The notes under the pieces are model-generated. The model saw nothing but the letters and a program-made list of their open reading frames with translations. It did no database searches and was not told the DNA's origin. A stretch of 64,000 bases of DNA from Sphingomonas bisphenolicum (GTDB lineage: Bacteria; Pseudomonadota; Alphaproteobacteria; Sphingomonadales; Sphingomonadaceae), in contig NZ_AP018817.1 of the NCBI RefSeq assembly GCF_024349785.1, positions 1,271,501 through 1,335,500 of the forward strand. The letters run 5' to 3'. Positions within the stretch are counted from its first letter, which is position 1, and each line of letters starts with the position of its first letter. The position numbers and the translations under genes are program-made. This document shows, piece by piece, positions 24,104 through 32,362 of the stretch.

Positions 24104-25336
24104 TTAGGATGCGTCCGCCGCCTGCCGATCCAAAATCCGGGCCGCCGCCATGTCGGCGGTGACATTGCCGACCGTGCGGAAGATGTCGGGCACCGTCTCC
24201 ACCGCCAGCAACAGCGGCAACGCCTCCACCGGCACGCCCATGGCGAGGCAAATGGGGCCGGTGGTGGTGAAGAAGGTGATCTGGCTGGGCAGGCCGACCG
24301 CCGCCAGGCTGACGATCGCGGCCACCAGCACCCCCATCGCCAGTTGTGCCGGGCCGAGCGTCACGCCGTTCATCGCCGCCACATAGAGGGCGACGCCCAG
24401 ATTGGCGGGCGGGCTGGTGATACGGAACAGCGATATGGCGAGCGGCAGGACGATGCTGCGCGTAGTTTCGCGCACCTCAAGCGGTTCGTCGCTCGCCTGG
24501 ATCATCGCGGGCAGGGAGGCGATCGAGCTTTGCGTCGAAAAGGCGATGGCCTGGGCGGGCAGGGCGGCGCGGGCGAAGCGGCCCAACCCGATCCGCCCGG
24601 CGACCACGACCAGCGGATAGACCAGCAGCGTCACCGCGACGCAGATCAGCACGATGAAGCCGATATAATGAAGCAGCGCCCCCGCCGTCGCCAGCCCCGA
24701 CCGCGCGCCCGCGACCAGCGCCAGCGCGAATACGCCGATCGGCGCCAGCCACAGCACCCAGCCGACCACGACCAGCAGCGCGTCGGCCAGCGCCTGGAAG
24801 AAGCCGGTCAGCTGCGCGCGCCGGTCCGCCGCGATGCGGGTGACGGCGAAACCGAAGACCAGTGCGAACAGCACCACGGCGACCACCTGCCCCTCGCTCG
24901 CGGACTTGAGAGGATTGACCGGGATGAAGCCCAGCAGCCATTCGGCGGACGGGCGCATGTCGGGTACTTCGCCTACCCCATCGGCGCCCGCCAGCGCCCC
25001 GACCGCGCCGGCCGGCACTGGCCACAGATGCAGCATCAGCGGCCCGATCAGCGCGGCGACCGCCGCCGATGCCGTCAGCAGGATTGCGAACAGCGCGATC
25101 GCGCGGCCGGCCATGCCGTTGGTCCGGACGCTGGTCGCCGCCTGGGTGATGCCCGTCACCAGCAGGGCGAAGATCAGGGGGATCAGCGGCATCTGCAGCC
25201 CGCCCAGCCACGCCTTGCCGATCGGCTGCGCCACCGCGATCACGCCTGTCCCCCAGTCTCCGCCCCATTCGGCCAGCGCGATGCCGCTACCCAGTCCCAG
25301 CACGAGCGCGATCAGGATGCGGACGGTCAAGGACAT
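24104..25336 (-). CDS. Dicarboxylate/amino acid:cation symporter (DAACS family)
   Basis: A 410-residue inner-membrane transporter of the GltP/DctA family, which takes up C4-dicarboxylates, glutamate or related amino acids with protons or sodium. Multiple hydrophobic helices cover the length. The re-entrant-loop signatures are visible: a serine-rich segment in AFSTQSSIASLPAMI and a loop near TSPPANLGVALYVA. The second conserved loop (FFTTTGPICLAMGVP) replaces the typical asparagine-rich helix wording, so substrate prediction is unsafe. The gene stands alone between the cyclophilin (convergent) and a bidirectional terminator. Confidence 0.88.
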   Translation of the reverse strand: MSLTVRILIALVLGLGSGIALAEWGGDWGTGVIAVAQPIGKAWLGGLQMPLIPLIFALLVTGITQAATSVRTNGMAGRAIALFAILLTASAAVAALIGPLMLHLWPVPAGAVGALAGADGVGEVPDMRPSAEWLLGFIPVNPLKSASEGQVVAVVLFALVFGFAVTRIAADRRAQLTGFFQALADALLVVVGWVLWLAPIGVFALALVAGARSGLATAGALLHYIGFIVLICVAVTLLVYPLVVVAGRIGLGRFARAALPAQAIAFSTQSSIASLPAMIQASDEPLEVRETTRSIVLPLAISLFRITSPPANLGVALYVAAMNGVTLGPAQLAMGVLVAAIVSLAAVGLPSQITFFTTTGPICLAMGVPVEALPLLLAVETVPDIFRTVGNVTADMAAARILDRQAADAS

Positions 25337-25468
25337 AGGCGTGGTTCCCCGGTGGCGCTGCCCATGGCAACGGACCGCGGCAGGCTATCCGCTATGATGG
25401 GGCATGGAACAGCGGAAAATGGCGCAGGGGACAATGCGGGCGGGACAGAAGGCGCGGCATGACAACGA

Positions 25469-25503
25469 AAAAGCCCGGCGCTTCGATGAAGCGCCGGGCT
25501 TTT
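25469..25503. terminator. Bidirectional intrinsic terminator
   Basis: A perfect 16-bp inverted repeat with A- and T-tails: AAAAGCCCGGCGCTTC (25469-25484), loop GAT, GAAGCGCCGGGCTTTT (25488-25503). It lies 22 nt beyond the stop of the DUF4136 lipoprotein gene on the minus strand and can terminate in both directions. Confidence 0.93.
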
Positions 25504-25524
25504 CACATCTTGTTCGAGCCTGTC

Positions 25525-26181
25525 CTAGCCCTTTTTCTCGGGCGGCAGAGTGATCTTCACATCTTCCCCATTCTGGCCGGGGAAGTTGGTGAACATCGCG
25601 TCGATCAGGTTGGGCACCAGATAGGTCAGCTTGTTCGACAGCGACTGGGCGCTCGCCTTGCCCTCGAACAGGCGGCGGTTGTCGGCCGCGCGGTCGATCT
25701 TCATGCTGAGGTCGCTGGTGTAGACGGTGTAGCTCGACACGTCGTTATAGCCGCCACCGCCGAAGAGCCAGGGATCATAGAAGCCATAGCCCCATGGGCG
25801 ACCCCAACGGCCGCCGAAACCGCCACCCCAGGGGCCGAAGCCACCGCCATAAGGGCCGCCGAAGCCGGTCGAGCGCACCTTCTCGCGCCCATTGTCGACA
25901 TCATAGGCGACGCGCACGATCAGGTCGGCGCGGGCCGGGTCACTAGCCTGCACATAACCGGTCTGTGCCAGACGTCGCCCGACCATGTCCGCATAATGGG
26001 CGAACTCCAGCCCGCCCGCGAGCTGCGGATTGTCGGCGACGACAATATAGCTCTGCCCGGCGGGCGCGGGGAGTTGCTGGAAGCGGGCGACATCGGCTTT
26101 GAAGCCTGTGGTGCAGCCCGACAGCGCCACCAGCGCCAGAGCTGGCGCCGCAATCAGGCCGAACTTCTTGAAACGGGTCAT
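25525..26181 (-). CDS. DUF4136 domain lipoprotein
   Basis: A 218-residue envelope lipoprotein. The N-terminus MTRFKKFGLIAAPALALVAL ends in the lipobox LSGC, so it should be lipid-anchored after signal peptidase II cleavage. The body fits DUF4136 (SYIVVADNPQLAGGLEFAHYADMVGRRL, ADLIVRVAYDVDNG). A Gly/Trp/Tyr-rich low-complexity insert (FGGPYGGGFGPWGGGF and following, residues about 105-145) interrupts the domain and is probably surface-exposed. It is monocistronic with a strong terminator. Function is unknown. Confidence 0.85.
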   Translation of the reverse strand: MTRFKKFGLIAAPALALVALSGCTTGFKADVARFQQLPAPAGQSYIVVADNPQLAGGLEFAHYADMVGRRLAQTGYVQASDPARADLIVRVAYDVDNGREKVRSTGFGGPYGGGFGPWGGGFGGRWGRPWGYGFYDPWLFGGGGYNDVSSYTVYTSDLSMKIDRAADNRRLFEGKASAQSLSNKLTYLVPNLIDAMFTNFPGQNGEDVKITLPPEKKG

Positions 26182-26382
26182 TTTTCTGCGTCCTGTACCA
26201 AGGCATGAGCCTTTAAACATCATTGCGCTCTGCGATAGCAAAACGCAACTGAACATCGTTTGAACGCGCGAACCGACCGAACGGGCGCAAACCATGTTCC
26301 TGTCAGATCATGGACGACGCTCGCCCTGCTTTTCCGTAAACGACCATGCCCAGCGTCAGCTATTTAAGCCGATCCTGTGACA

Positions 26383-27387
26383 TTATCGCATCAGCCCCAT
26401 TGCGTCATAGGCCGCGCGCAGGGTCGGCTCCGCCGCCGCCGCTGCCTTGGCCGCGCCCTTGTCCAGGATGGCGTCGAGTGCGGCATCGTCGGTGCGCAAT
26501 GCGAGAAACCGCTCGCGAATCGGGCGCAGAGTTTCGACCAGCAGATCGCCCAACGCCGGCTTGAACGCGCCGAACCCCTTGCCCGCGAACGCCGCGCAGA
26601 CTGCGTCCGGCGTCGTGCCCGACAGGGTGGCGTAGATGCCGATCAGGTTGTTCGCCTCTGGGCGGCCGACCAGCCCGGCGGCCGTTTCGGGCAAGGGTTC
26701 GGGATCGGTCTTGGCCTTCTTCACCTTGTTCATGATGGCGTCGTCGTCATCGGTCAGGTTGATACGGCTCATGTCCGATGGATCGGACTTGGACATTTTC
26801 GCGCTACCGTCGCGGAACGACATGATCCGCGCCGATTCCCGGGGAATGATCGGATCGGGCAGGGTGAACAGTTCGACGCCGAAATCGCTGTTGAACTTGG
26901 CCGCAATGTCGCGCGCCAGCTCCAGATGCTGCTTCTGGTCCTCGCCCACCGGGACATGGGTGGCGTTATAGAGCAATATGTCGGCGGCCTGCAGCACCGG
27001 ATAGACGAACAGGCCGATCGAGGCGCCCTCGCGGTCCTTGCCGACCTTGTCCTTGAACTGCGTCATGCGATTGAGCCAGCCGATGCGCGCGGTGCCGTTC
27101 AGCAACCAGGCGAGTTCCGCATGGGCGGGCACGCGCGCCTGATTGAACAACACGCTGCGGTCCGGGTCGATCCCGGCGGCGACCAGTGCGGCCGCCATGT
27201 CGCGCACGTTGCGGATACGCTGCTCGCGCCCTTCATGCACGGTGATCGAATGCATATCGGCCAGGAAGAAGAAACACTGACTCTGGCTGTCCATCTCATC
27301 CTGCATCCGCACCCAGTTGCGGATCGCGCCTAGGTAGTTGCCAAGGTGCAGATTGCCGGTCGGCTGGATGCCGGAAAGGACGCGCAT
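26383..27387 (-). CDS. trpS: Tryptophan--tRNA ligase
   Basis: A 334-residue class I synthetase charging tRNA-Trp. The start MRVLSGIQPTGNLHLGNYLG contains the HIGH-equivalent (GNLHLGN). The KMSKS loop is seen as SAKMSKSDPSD about 200 residues later. Tryptophan-pocket and dimer-interface segments such as PVLQAADILLYNATHVPVGEDQKQH also match the family. It sits immediately downstream of murJ (18-nt gap) in the order murJ-trpS seen in other alphaproteobacteria. Length is normal, with no sign of truncation. Confidence 0.96.
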   Translation of the reverse strand: MRVLSGIQPTGNLHLGNYLGAIRNWVRMQDEMDSQSQCFFFLADMHSITVHEGREQRIRNVRDMAAALVAAGIDPDRSVLFNQARVPAHAELAWLLNGTARIGWLNRMTQFKDKVGKDREGASIGLFVYPVLQAADILLYNATHVPVGEDQKQHLELARDIAAKFNSDFGVELFTLPDPIIPRESARIMSFRDGSAKMSKSDPSDMSRINLTDDDDAIMNKVKKAKTDPEPLPETAAGLVGRPEANNLIGIYATLSGTTPDAVCAAFAGKGFGAFKPALGDLLVETLRPIRERFLALRTDDAALDAILDKGAAKAAAAAEPTLRAAYDAMGLMR

Positions 27388-27405
27388 GTCTGAATCCGTT
27401 CTTAC

Positions 27406-28980
27406 TTAGGTTGCACTTTTGCGGCGCATCAGCGCCTTGATGTCGGAGAGCCGATAGGCCCCCGTGACGAAGGAGGCCAGCCCGTACAGCGCCACACCCG
27501 CGCCGACAAGCAGGGCGAGCGCGACATAGCGCTGCACCATCGCGCCGGTCAGCCAGGGATCGAGCAGATCTTCACCCGTCCACAGCGCGACACCCATGAT
27601 GAGCGCGGCGACGGCGAGCCGGGGCAGGCGACGGCGCAGCCCCGCATCGGCGGCGAAATGGCCGCGCCTGACCAATGTCCGATAGAGCATCGCGACATTG
27701 ACCGTGGAGGATAGCGCGGTCGCCAGCGGCGGGCCGATATGGCCCAGGGTCGGGATCATCGCCAGATTGCCGATGATGTTGATCACGATCGACAGCATCG
27801 CATAGCGCACCGGCGTCTTCGTGTCGCCGCGCGCATAATAGCCCGGCGTCAGCACCTTCACGAGAACATAGGAGGGCAGGCCGATCGAGAAGGCCGACAG
27901 TGCCCAGCCGCATCGCATTGCGTCCTCCGCGGTGAAGCGGCCATATTGGAACAGGCCGCGCACAATCGGTTCCGCCACGACCAGAAAGGCCACGGTCGCC
28001 GGCAGGGTCAGGAACAGGGCGAGTTCGATGCCCCGATTCTGCGTCTCCATCGCCGCGGCGTCCTCGCCCTTGGACAGCATCCGCGAAATGGTGGGGAGCA
28101 GGATCGTACCCAGGCCAATGCCGATCAGGCCCAGCGGCAACTGGTTCAGCCGGTCGGCATAATAGATATAGGTGATGGAGCCGGACGCGAGCAGCCAGCC
28201 TGACAGGGCGGTGGAAATCAGCAGGTTGATCTGCGACGCGCCCGCGCCCGCCGCTGCCGGAACGACCAGGCGCAGCAGTTCGCGCACATCCTTGTCGAGG
28301 CGGGGGCGTTTCAGCGTCATCGACACGCCCGCGCGCCTGCACGCCCAGATCAACCAGAGCAGTTGCAGCGCGCCGCCGATCGTGACCGACATGGCCTGCA
28401 CCCGCGCCGTCTCATATTCGTCGGCACCGTGAAAGAACCACAGGCCCGCGATCATCGCGACGTTCAGCAATATCGGCGCGGCGGCATTGACCCAGAATTT
28501 GTCGAGGGAGTTGAGGATGCCGCCCAGCAGCGAGGCCAGGGAGATCAGCGCGAGATAGGGAATGGTGATGCGGGACAGGGTAACGGCGAACGCGAATTGC
28601 TCCGCGCTCGGGTTCTGGCGGGAAAAGCCGCCCGACAGCGCCCAGGTGATCGGCCAGGCCGCGGCAATCAGGATCAGGGTGAAGAGGATCAGGACCGGCA
28701 GCAGCACCGCCAGCGCGCGTTCGGCGAAATCATAGCCCGCCGGTAATCCGCCTTCCCCTGCCGCCTTCTTGTTGAACAGGGGGATGAAGGCGGCGGAAAA
28801 GGCGCCCTCGGCAAAGAGCGCGCGGAACATATTGGGCAGGCGAAAGGCGACGCCGTTGAACGCGTCCGACGCGAAACCCGCGCCGACATAACGCGCGGCG
28901 AGCGAATCGCGCACCAGCGCCAGCACCCGGCTGGCGAGGGTCAGCCCGCCGACCGAGCCAAGGGCGCGTACCAGTTTCAT
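27406..28980 (-). CDS. murJ: Lipid II flippase MurJ
   Basis: A 524-residue MOP-superfamily flippase with about 14 transmembrane helices. It moves lipid II across the inner membrane for peptidoglycan synthesis. The N-terminus MKLVRALGSVGGLTLASRVL, the segment RDSLAARYVGAGFASDAFNGVAFRLPNMFRALFAEGAFSAAFIPLF and the PSYVLVKVLTPGYYARGDTKTPVR region are characteristic. The essential arginine-containing loops line the central cavity in the family. The ATG at 28978-28980 is preferred, since the upstream extension is encoded by a dispersed repeat. It is followed by trpS and preceded by a 119-bp repeat-bearing gap and secB. Confidence 0.95.
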   Translation of the reverse strand: MKLVRALGSVGGLTLASRVLALVRDSLAARYVGAGFASDAFNGVAFRLPNMFRALFAEGAFSAAFIPLFNKKAAGEGGLPAGYDFAERALAVLLPVLILFTLILIAAAWPITWALSGGFSRQNPSAEQFAFAVTLSRITIPYLALISLASLLGGILNSLDKFWVNAAAPILLNVAMIAGLWFFHGADEYETARVQAMSVTIGGALQLLWLIWACRRAGVSMTLKRPRLDKDVRELLRLVVPAAAGAGASQINLLISTALSGWLLASGSITYIYYADRLNQLPLGLIGIGLGTILLPTISRMLSKGEDAAAMETQNRGIELALFLTLPATVAFLVVAEPIVRGLFQYGRFTAEDAMRCGWALSAFSIGLPSYVLVKVLTPGYYARGDTKTPVRYAMLSIVINIIGNLAMIPTLGHIGPPLATALSSTVNVAMLYRTLVRRGHFAADAGLRRRLPRLAVAALIMGVALWTGEDLLDPWLTGAMVQRYVALALLVGAGVALYGLASFVTGAYRLSDIKALMRRKSAT

Positions 28981-28996
28981 GCGCCCAATCCCTGTT

Positions 28997-29077
28997 CCGT
29001 TCGCCCTGAGCTTGTCGAAGGGCTCCCTTTTTCTTGCGAAGAACAGCAAGGGGCTTCGACAGGCTCAGCCCGAACGG
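28997..29077. repeat. Palindromic repeat (CCGTTCGCCCTGAGCTTGTC family), murJ-secB gap
   Basis: Left arm 28997-29023 and right arm 29051-29077 are imperfect reverse complements (about 23 of 27 paired) with a 27-nt loop. Each arm carries a CTGAGCTTGTCGAAGGG-like core. It fills most of the gap between secB and murJ and is closely related to the unit at 51188-51284. Confidence 0.85.
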
Positions 29078-29099
29078 ACGTGGGGGTCATGGCAGATTA

Positions 29100-29600
29100 T
29101 CAGGCGTGACCGGCCGGTTCGCCCGTCGTCACTTCCATCTGCTCGGCCTGCTGCAGATACAGCGCGCCGAAATCGATCGGGTCGAGCAGCAGCGGCGGGA
29201 AGCCGCCGTCGCGGATCGCGTCAGCCAGCACCCGCCTGGCGAAGGGGAAGATCAGGCGCGGCGCTTCGGCCAGCATGAAGGGCTGGATCTGGTCTTCTGG
29301 CACGTTGCGCATACCGAAAATGGCCGCGTAGAGCAGTTCGACGGCAAAGGCGGTGCCTTGCGGCGCGATCGCCTTCACTTCGATCTTCAGCGCGATTTCC
29401 AGCACTTCGTCGGCGACCCGTTCGGCGCCGATGTTGAACTGCACGTCGATCTGCGGCTGGTCCTGCCACTGGTAGACGGCCGGCGCGTTCGGATTTTCGA
29501 ACGACAGATCCTTCACATATTGGCTGATCAGCGCGATCTGCGGCGCGGTGTCGGCGCCATTGCCCAGATTCGTCGTGATGTGATCCGTTTCGTCGGCCAT
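29100..29600 (-). CDS. secB: Protein-export chaperone SecB
   Basis: A 166-residue tetrameric chaperone that keeps preproteins unfolded and hands them to SecA. Family features include the N-terminal QIALISQYVKDLSFENPNAP, which forms part of the client groove, the middle ALKIEVKAIAPQGTAFAVELLYAAIF segment and the C-terminal acidic/aromatic region. The ATG at 29598-29600 is preceded by GGGAAGAGC. It lies upstream of murJ with a palindromic repeat between, and is divergent from a Tim44-like gene, an arrangement common in alphaproteobacteria. Confidence 0.96.
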   Translation of the reverse strand: MADETDHITTNLGNGADTAPQIALISQYVKDLSFENPNAPAVYQWQDQPQIDVQFNIGAERVADEVLEIALKIEVKAIAPQGTAFAVELLYAAIFGMRNVPEDQIQPFMLAEAPRLIFPFARRVLADAIRDGGFPPLLLDPIDFGALYLQQAEQMEVTTGEPAGHA

Positions 29601-29796
29601 GCTCTTCCCTAGACTTTCGCTGTTGGCGGCGGCGCCAGGCCCCCGGACAATGATGACCCGCGCGCTTAGCAGGGGCGTTGGATCAGGGCAATGGCGGGAC
29701 GCCGGGAAAGACCAGCCCAAGCGCCTATTTGAAGTTGCGTGCAAACATGCCTATGTTGGCCGGAACATTGTCCCACACAAAAGGGTATAGCCTTCC

Positions 29797-30453
29797 GTGT
29801 ATGTGATCGTCATCCTCGCCATGATCGCCGGTTTTCTGGCGCTGCGGCTCTATTCGGTGCTCGGCAAGCGTACGGGCCACGAGCAGGAGCCTGCCCTGCG
29901 CCCGGCCGACGAACGCGCCAAGGTGACGGTGCTGCAACCCGGTCCGGTCGCGCAGAATGGCGGCGATTCGGTCCGTCTGGCCGAAGGACTGATCGGCCCC
30001 GGCGCGGAAAATGGCGTCCGCGCGCTGATCGCCGCCGACCGCAGCTTCGATGTTCCGCAGTTCGTGGATGGCGCCAAGAGCGCTTACAAGATGGTACTGG
30101 AAGCCTTCTGGCGCGGCGACCGCGACGAACTGGCCTGGCTGTGCGACGATGACGTCCGCGCCTCCTTCGAGGACGCGATCGCTGCGCGCGAAGCCGATGG
30201 CCATGTGCTCGACAACCGTTTGGTCCGCATCGAAAAGGCGCAGATCGTCGAGGCGTCGCTCAATGGCCGCATCGCCGAAGTCGCACTGCGGTTCGAGGCG
30301 GACATCGCCGCCGTCACCCGCGACAAGGATGGCAACGTCGTCGCGGGGTCGATGACCGATGCGGTCGGCACCAAGGATGTGTGGACCTTCACCCGCGACA
30401 TCCGCAGCGCGGACCCCAATTGGAAGCTTAGCGAAACCGACGAAGCGGCATGA
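29797..30453 (+). CDS. Tim44/TimA-like membrane protein
   Basis: A 218-residue protein with an N-terminal membrane anchor (VIVILAMIAGFLALRLYSVL) and a Tim44-like domain. The domain includes FDVPQFVDGAKSAYKMVLEAFWRGDRDELAWL, typical of bacterial TimA and mitochondrial Tim44/MRPL45 proteins. In Caulobacter TimA is a membrane-associated protein of unsettled function, and the gene often lies beside secB, as here. The GTG start at 29797 is used; no better start is in frame. It overlaps mltA by 4 nt (ATGA), so the two are translationally coupled. Confidence 0.88.
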   Translation: MYVIVILAMIAGFLALRLYSVLGKRTGHEQEPALRPADERAKVTVLQPGPVAQNGGDSVRLAEGLIGPGAENGVRALIAADRSFDVPQFVDGAKSAYKMVLEAFWRGDRDELAWLCDDDVRASFEDAIAAREADGHVLDNRLVRIEKAQIVEASLNGRIAEVALRFEADIAAVTRDKDGNVVAGSMTDAVGTKDVWTFTRDIRSADPNWKLSETDEAA

Positions 30454-31703
30454 TCGCGCGTCAGTCGGGGGCGGCGCTGCTTGCAGCGCTGATGCTGCCT
30501 GCCTGCGCGGGCGGCATGATCCCGCCATCTGCCGGCGGTCCGGCCCCTTCCCGTCCAGTTCCGTCCGGCGAGGGCGCAACCCGTCCCGTTCCGGCTACAC
30601 CGCGCCCGACCCTGCCGGTCGAATTGCCGGCCGATCCTGCGCTCGACAAGGGTATGGCGGCAGGTCTGGGCGTGACCCGTGGCCCGGATATTGCCAGCCT
30701 CATCCCATCGGGCGAACGCGCCCGCCTCGCGCTCCAGGCATTCCGCATCTCCTGCCCGACGCTGATGAAGCGCACCGACGCCAGCGGCCTGACGCGCGGC
30801 GCCGACTGGAACAATAGCTGCGCCGCCGCATCAAGCTGGCCCGAAGCATCGGCCGCCGAATTTTTTGCCCGCTATTTCGAAGCGGTGCAGGTGGGCGACG
30901 GCGCGGCCTTCGTCACCGGCTATTATGAGCCGGAAATCGCCGGATCGCGCGCCCGCCAGCCGGGCTATGAAGTGCCGATCTACCGTCGCCCGACGGACCT
31001 GATCGATGTCGATCTCGGCCAGTTCAGCGACAGCCTGAAAGGGCGCACGATCCGGGGCAAGGTGAGCGGCAGCAAGTTCGTCCCTTATGACGATCGCAGC
31101 CAGATCGTGTCCGGCGCGCTCGCCGGGCGCGGGCTGGAACTGGCCTGGGCCGCCGATCCGGTGGAATTCTTCTTCCTTCAGGTGCAGGGCAGCGGCCGGC
31201 TGAACCTGCCCGACGGCGGCGTCATGCGCATCGGCTATGAAGGGCAGAATGGTCGCGACTATACGGGCATCGGCAAGCTGATGAAGGATCGCGGACTGAT
31301 CCAGGCCGGGTCGATGCAGGACATCATGCAATATCTGCGCGCCCATCCGGCCGAAGGCGCGGCTATCATGAACGAGAATAAGAGCTTCGTCTTCTTCCGC
31401 GAACTGACCGGGGCCGGGCCGATCGGCGCGCTTGGCGTGCCGGTGACGGCGGAAGCGACGGTGGCTGCCGATCCCAAATTCATCCCGCTGGGCGCGCCGG
31501 TGCTGCTTTCGCTCGACCGGGCCGAACCGGCAGGCGTGTGGATCGCGCAGGATACCGGCGGCGCGATCAAGGGCGCCAACCGCTTCGACAGTTTCTGGGG
31601 CGCAGGCGCACGGGCGCGGGGCATTGCCGGCGGCATGTCGGCGCGGGGCAGCGCGCTGGTGCTGCTGCCGATCGGCTCGGCGGCGCGCCTCGTTCGCCCC
31701 TGA
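30450..31703 (+). CDS. mltA: Membrane-bound lytic murein transglycosylase A
   Basis: A 417-residue lipoprotein that cleaves peptidoglycan glycan strands, leaving 1,6-anhydro ends. The N-terminus MIARQSGAALLAALMLPAC gives a lipobox LPAC. A Pro-rich linker follows. The MltA domain covers about 90-300 (FVTGYYEPEIAGSR, FFLQVQGSGRLNLPDGG). A 3D domain near the C-terminus (WIAQDTGGAIKGANRFDSFWG) supplies the catalytic aspartates. It follows the Tim44-like gene with an ATGA overlap and precedes an Smr gene by 8 nt, making a three-gene unit. Confidence 0.93.
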   Translation: MIARQSGAALLAALMLPACAGGMIPPSAGGPAPSRPVPSGEGATRPVPATPRPTLPVELPADPALDKGMAAGLGVTRGPDIASLIPSGERARLALQAFRISCPTLMKRTDASGLTRGADWNNSCAAASSWPEASAAEFFARYFEAVQVGDGAAFVTGYYEPEIAGSRARQPGYEVPIYRRPTDLIDVDLGQFSDSLKGRTIRGKVSGSKFVPYDDRSQIVSGALAGRGLELAWAADPVEFFFLQVQGSGRLNLPDGGVMRIGYEGQNGRDYTGIGKLMKDRGLIQAGSMQDIMQYLRAHPAEGAAIMNENKSFVFFRELTGAGPIGALGVPVTAEATVAADPKFIPLGAPVLLSLDRAEPAGVWIAQDTGGAIKGANRFDSFWGAGARARGIAGGMSARGSALVLLPIGSAARLVRP

Positions 31704-31711
31704 TCGGCGCC

Positions 31712-32266
31712 ATGGCCCGGCGCCGCCTGTCCAGCGAGGAAGAAGCGCTCTGGTCGGCGCTGGCCCGCACCGTGCGGCCGATCCGACCGAGCGCGCGGGC
31801 CGCCGCCAGTCCGACCATGGCGCCGCTGCCGATCGAGCCGTCGGTCAAGACAAGGTTAACGCCACCACCGGCGCGGATCATTGCCGCACCGCCTGCACGG
31901 ACGCCCGCAGCGGTGCTCGACACCGGCTGGGAGCGGCGAATCCGTAGCGGTACGATCAGCCCCGACACCAGCATCGACCTGCATGGCCACACCCTGTCGA
32001 CCGCCCATGCCCGCCTTAACCAGGCGATCGCCGCCGCCCTGTCGCGCGATGCGCGGGTGTTGCTGGTCGTCACCGGCAAGCCGCCCAAAAGCGCGGCAGC
32101 GAACGGAAATGGAGGCGGGGCGGGACGTCGCGGCGCGATCCGCGGTGAAATCGGTCATTGGCTCGAAACCAGCCCCTATGCCGATCGCATCGCCAGCGTG
32201 CGCGTCGCCCATCCGCGCCATGGCGGAGACGGCGCGCTCTATTTGATATTGCGCCGCAAAAAGTGA
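31712..32266 (+). CDS. Smr domain protein
   Basis: A 184-residue protein with a basic, Pro/Ala-rich N-terminal half (about 1-75) and a C-terminal Smr (small MutS-related) domain. The conserved motif IDLHGHTLSTAHARLNQAI corresponds to the DxH element, and VLLVVTGKPP plus GEIGHWL correspond to the TGKG and downstream elements. Smr domains can nick branched DNA or cleave RNA on stalled ribosomes. Here the TGxG motif reads TGKPPKSAAANGNGGG, an expanded loop. The start at 31712 is 8 nt after mltA. The specific substrate is unknown. Confidence 0.87.
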   Translation: MARRRLSSEEEALWSALARTVRPIRPSARAAASPTMAPLPIEPSVKTRLTPPPARIIAAPPARTPAAVLDTGWERRIRSGTISPDTSIDLHGHTLSTAHARLNQAIAAALSRDARVLLVVTGKPPKSAAANGNGGGAGRRGAIRGEIGHWLETSPYADRIASVRVAHPRHGGDGALYLILRRKK

Positions 32267-32362
32267 CGATTTTCGGACGCTTTGCTGACCCTTTCTTAAC
32301 CACTGTCCTTCATATCCGGCTGATCGGGGGTCCTGCGGGACCGGTATCGGGCTGGGAGGCAC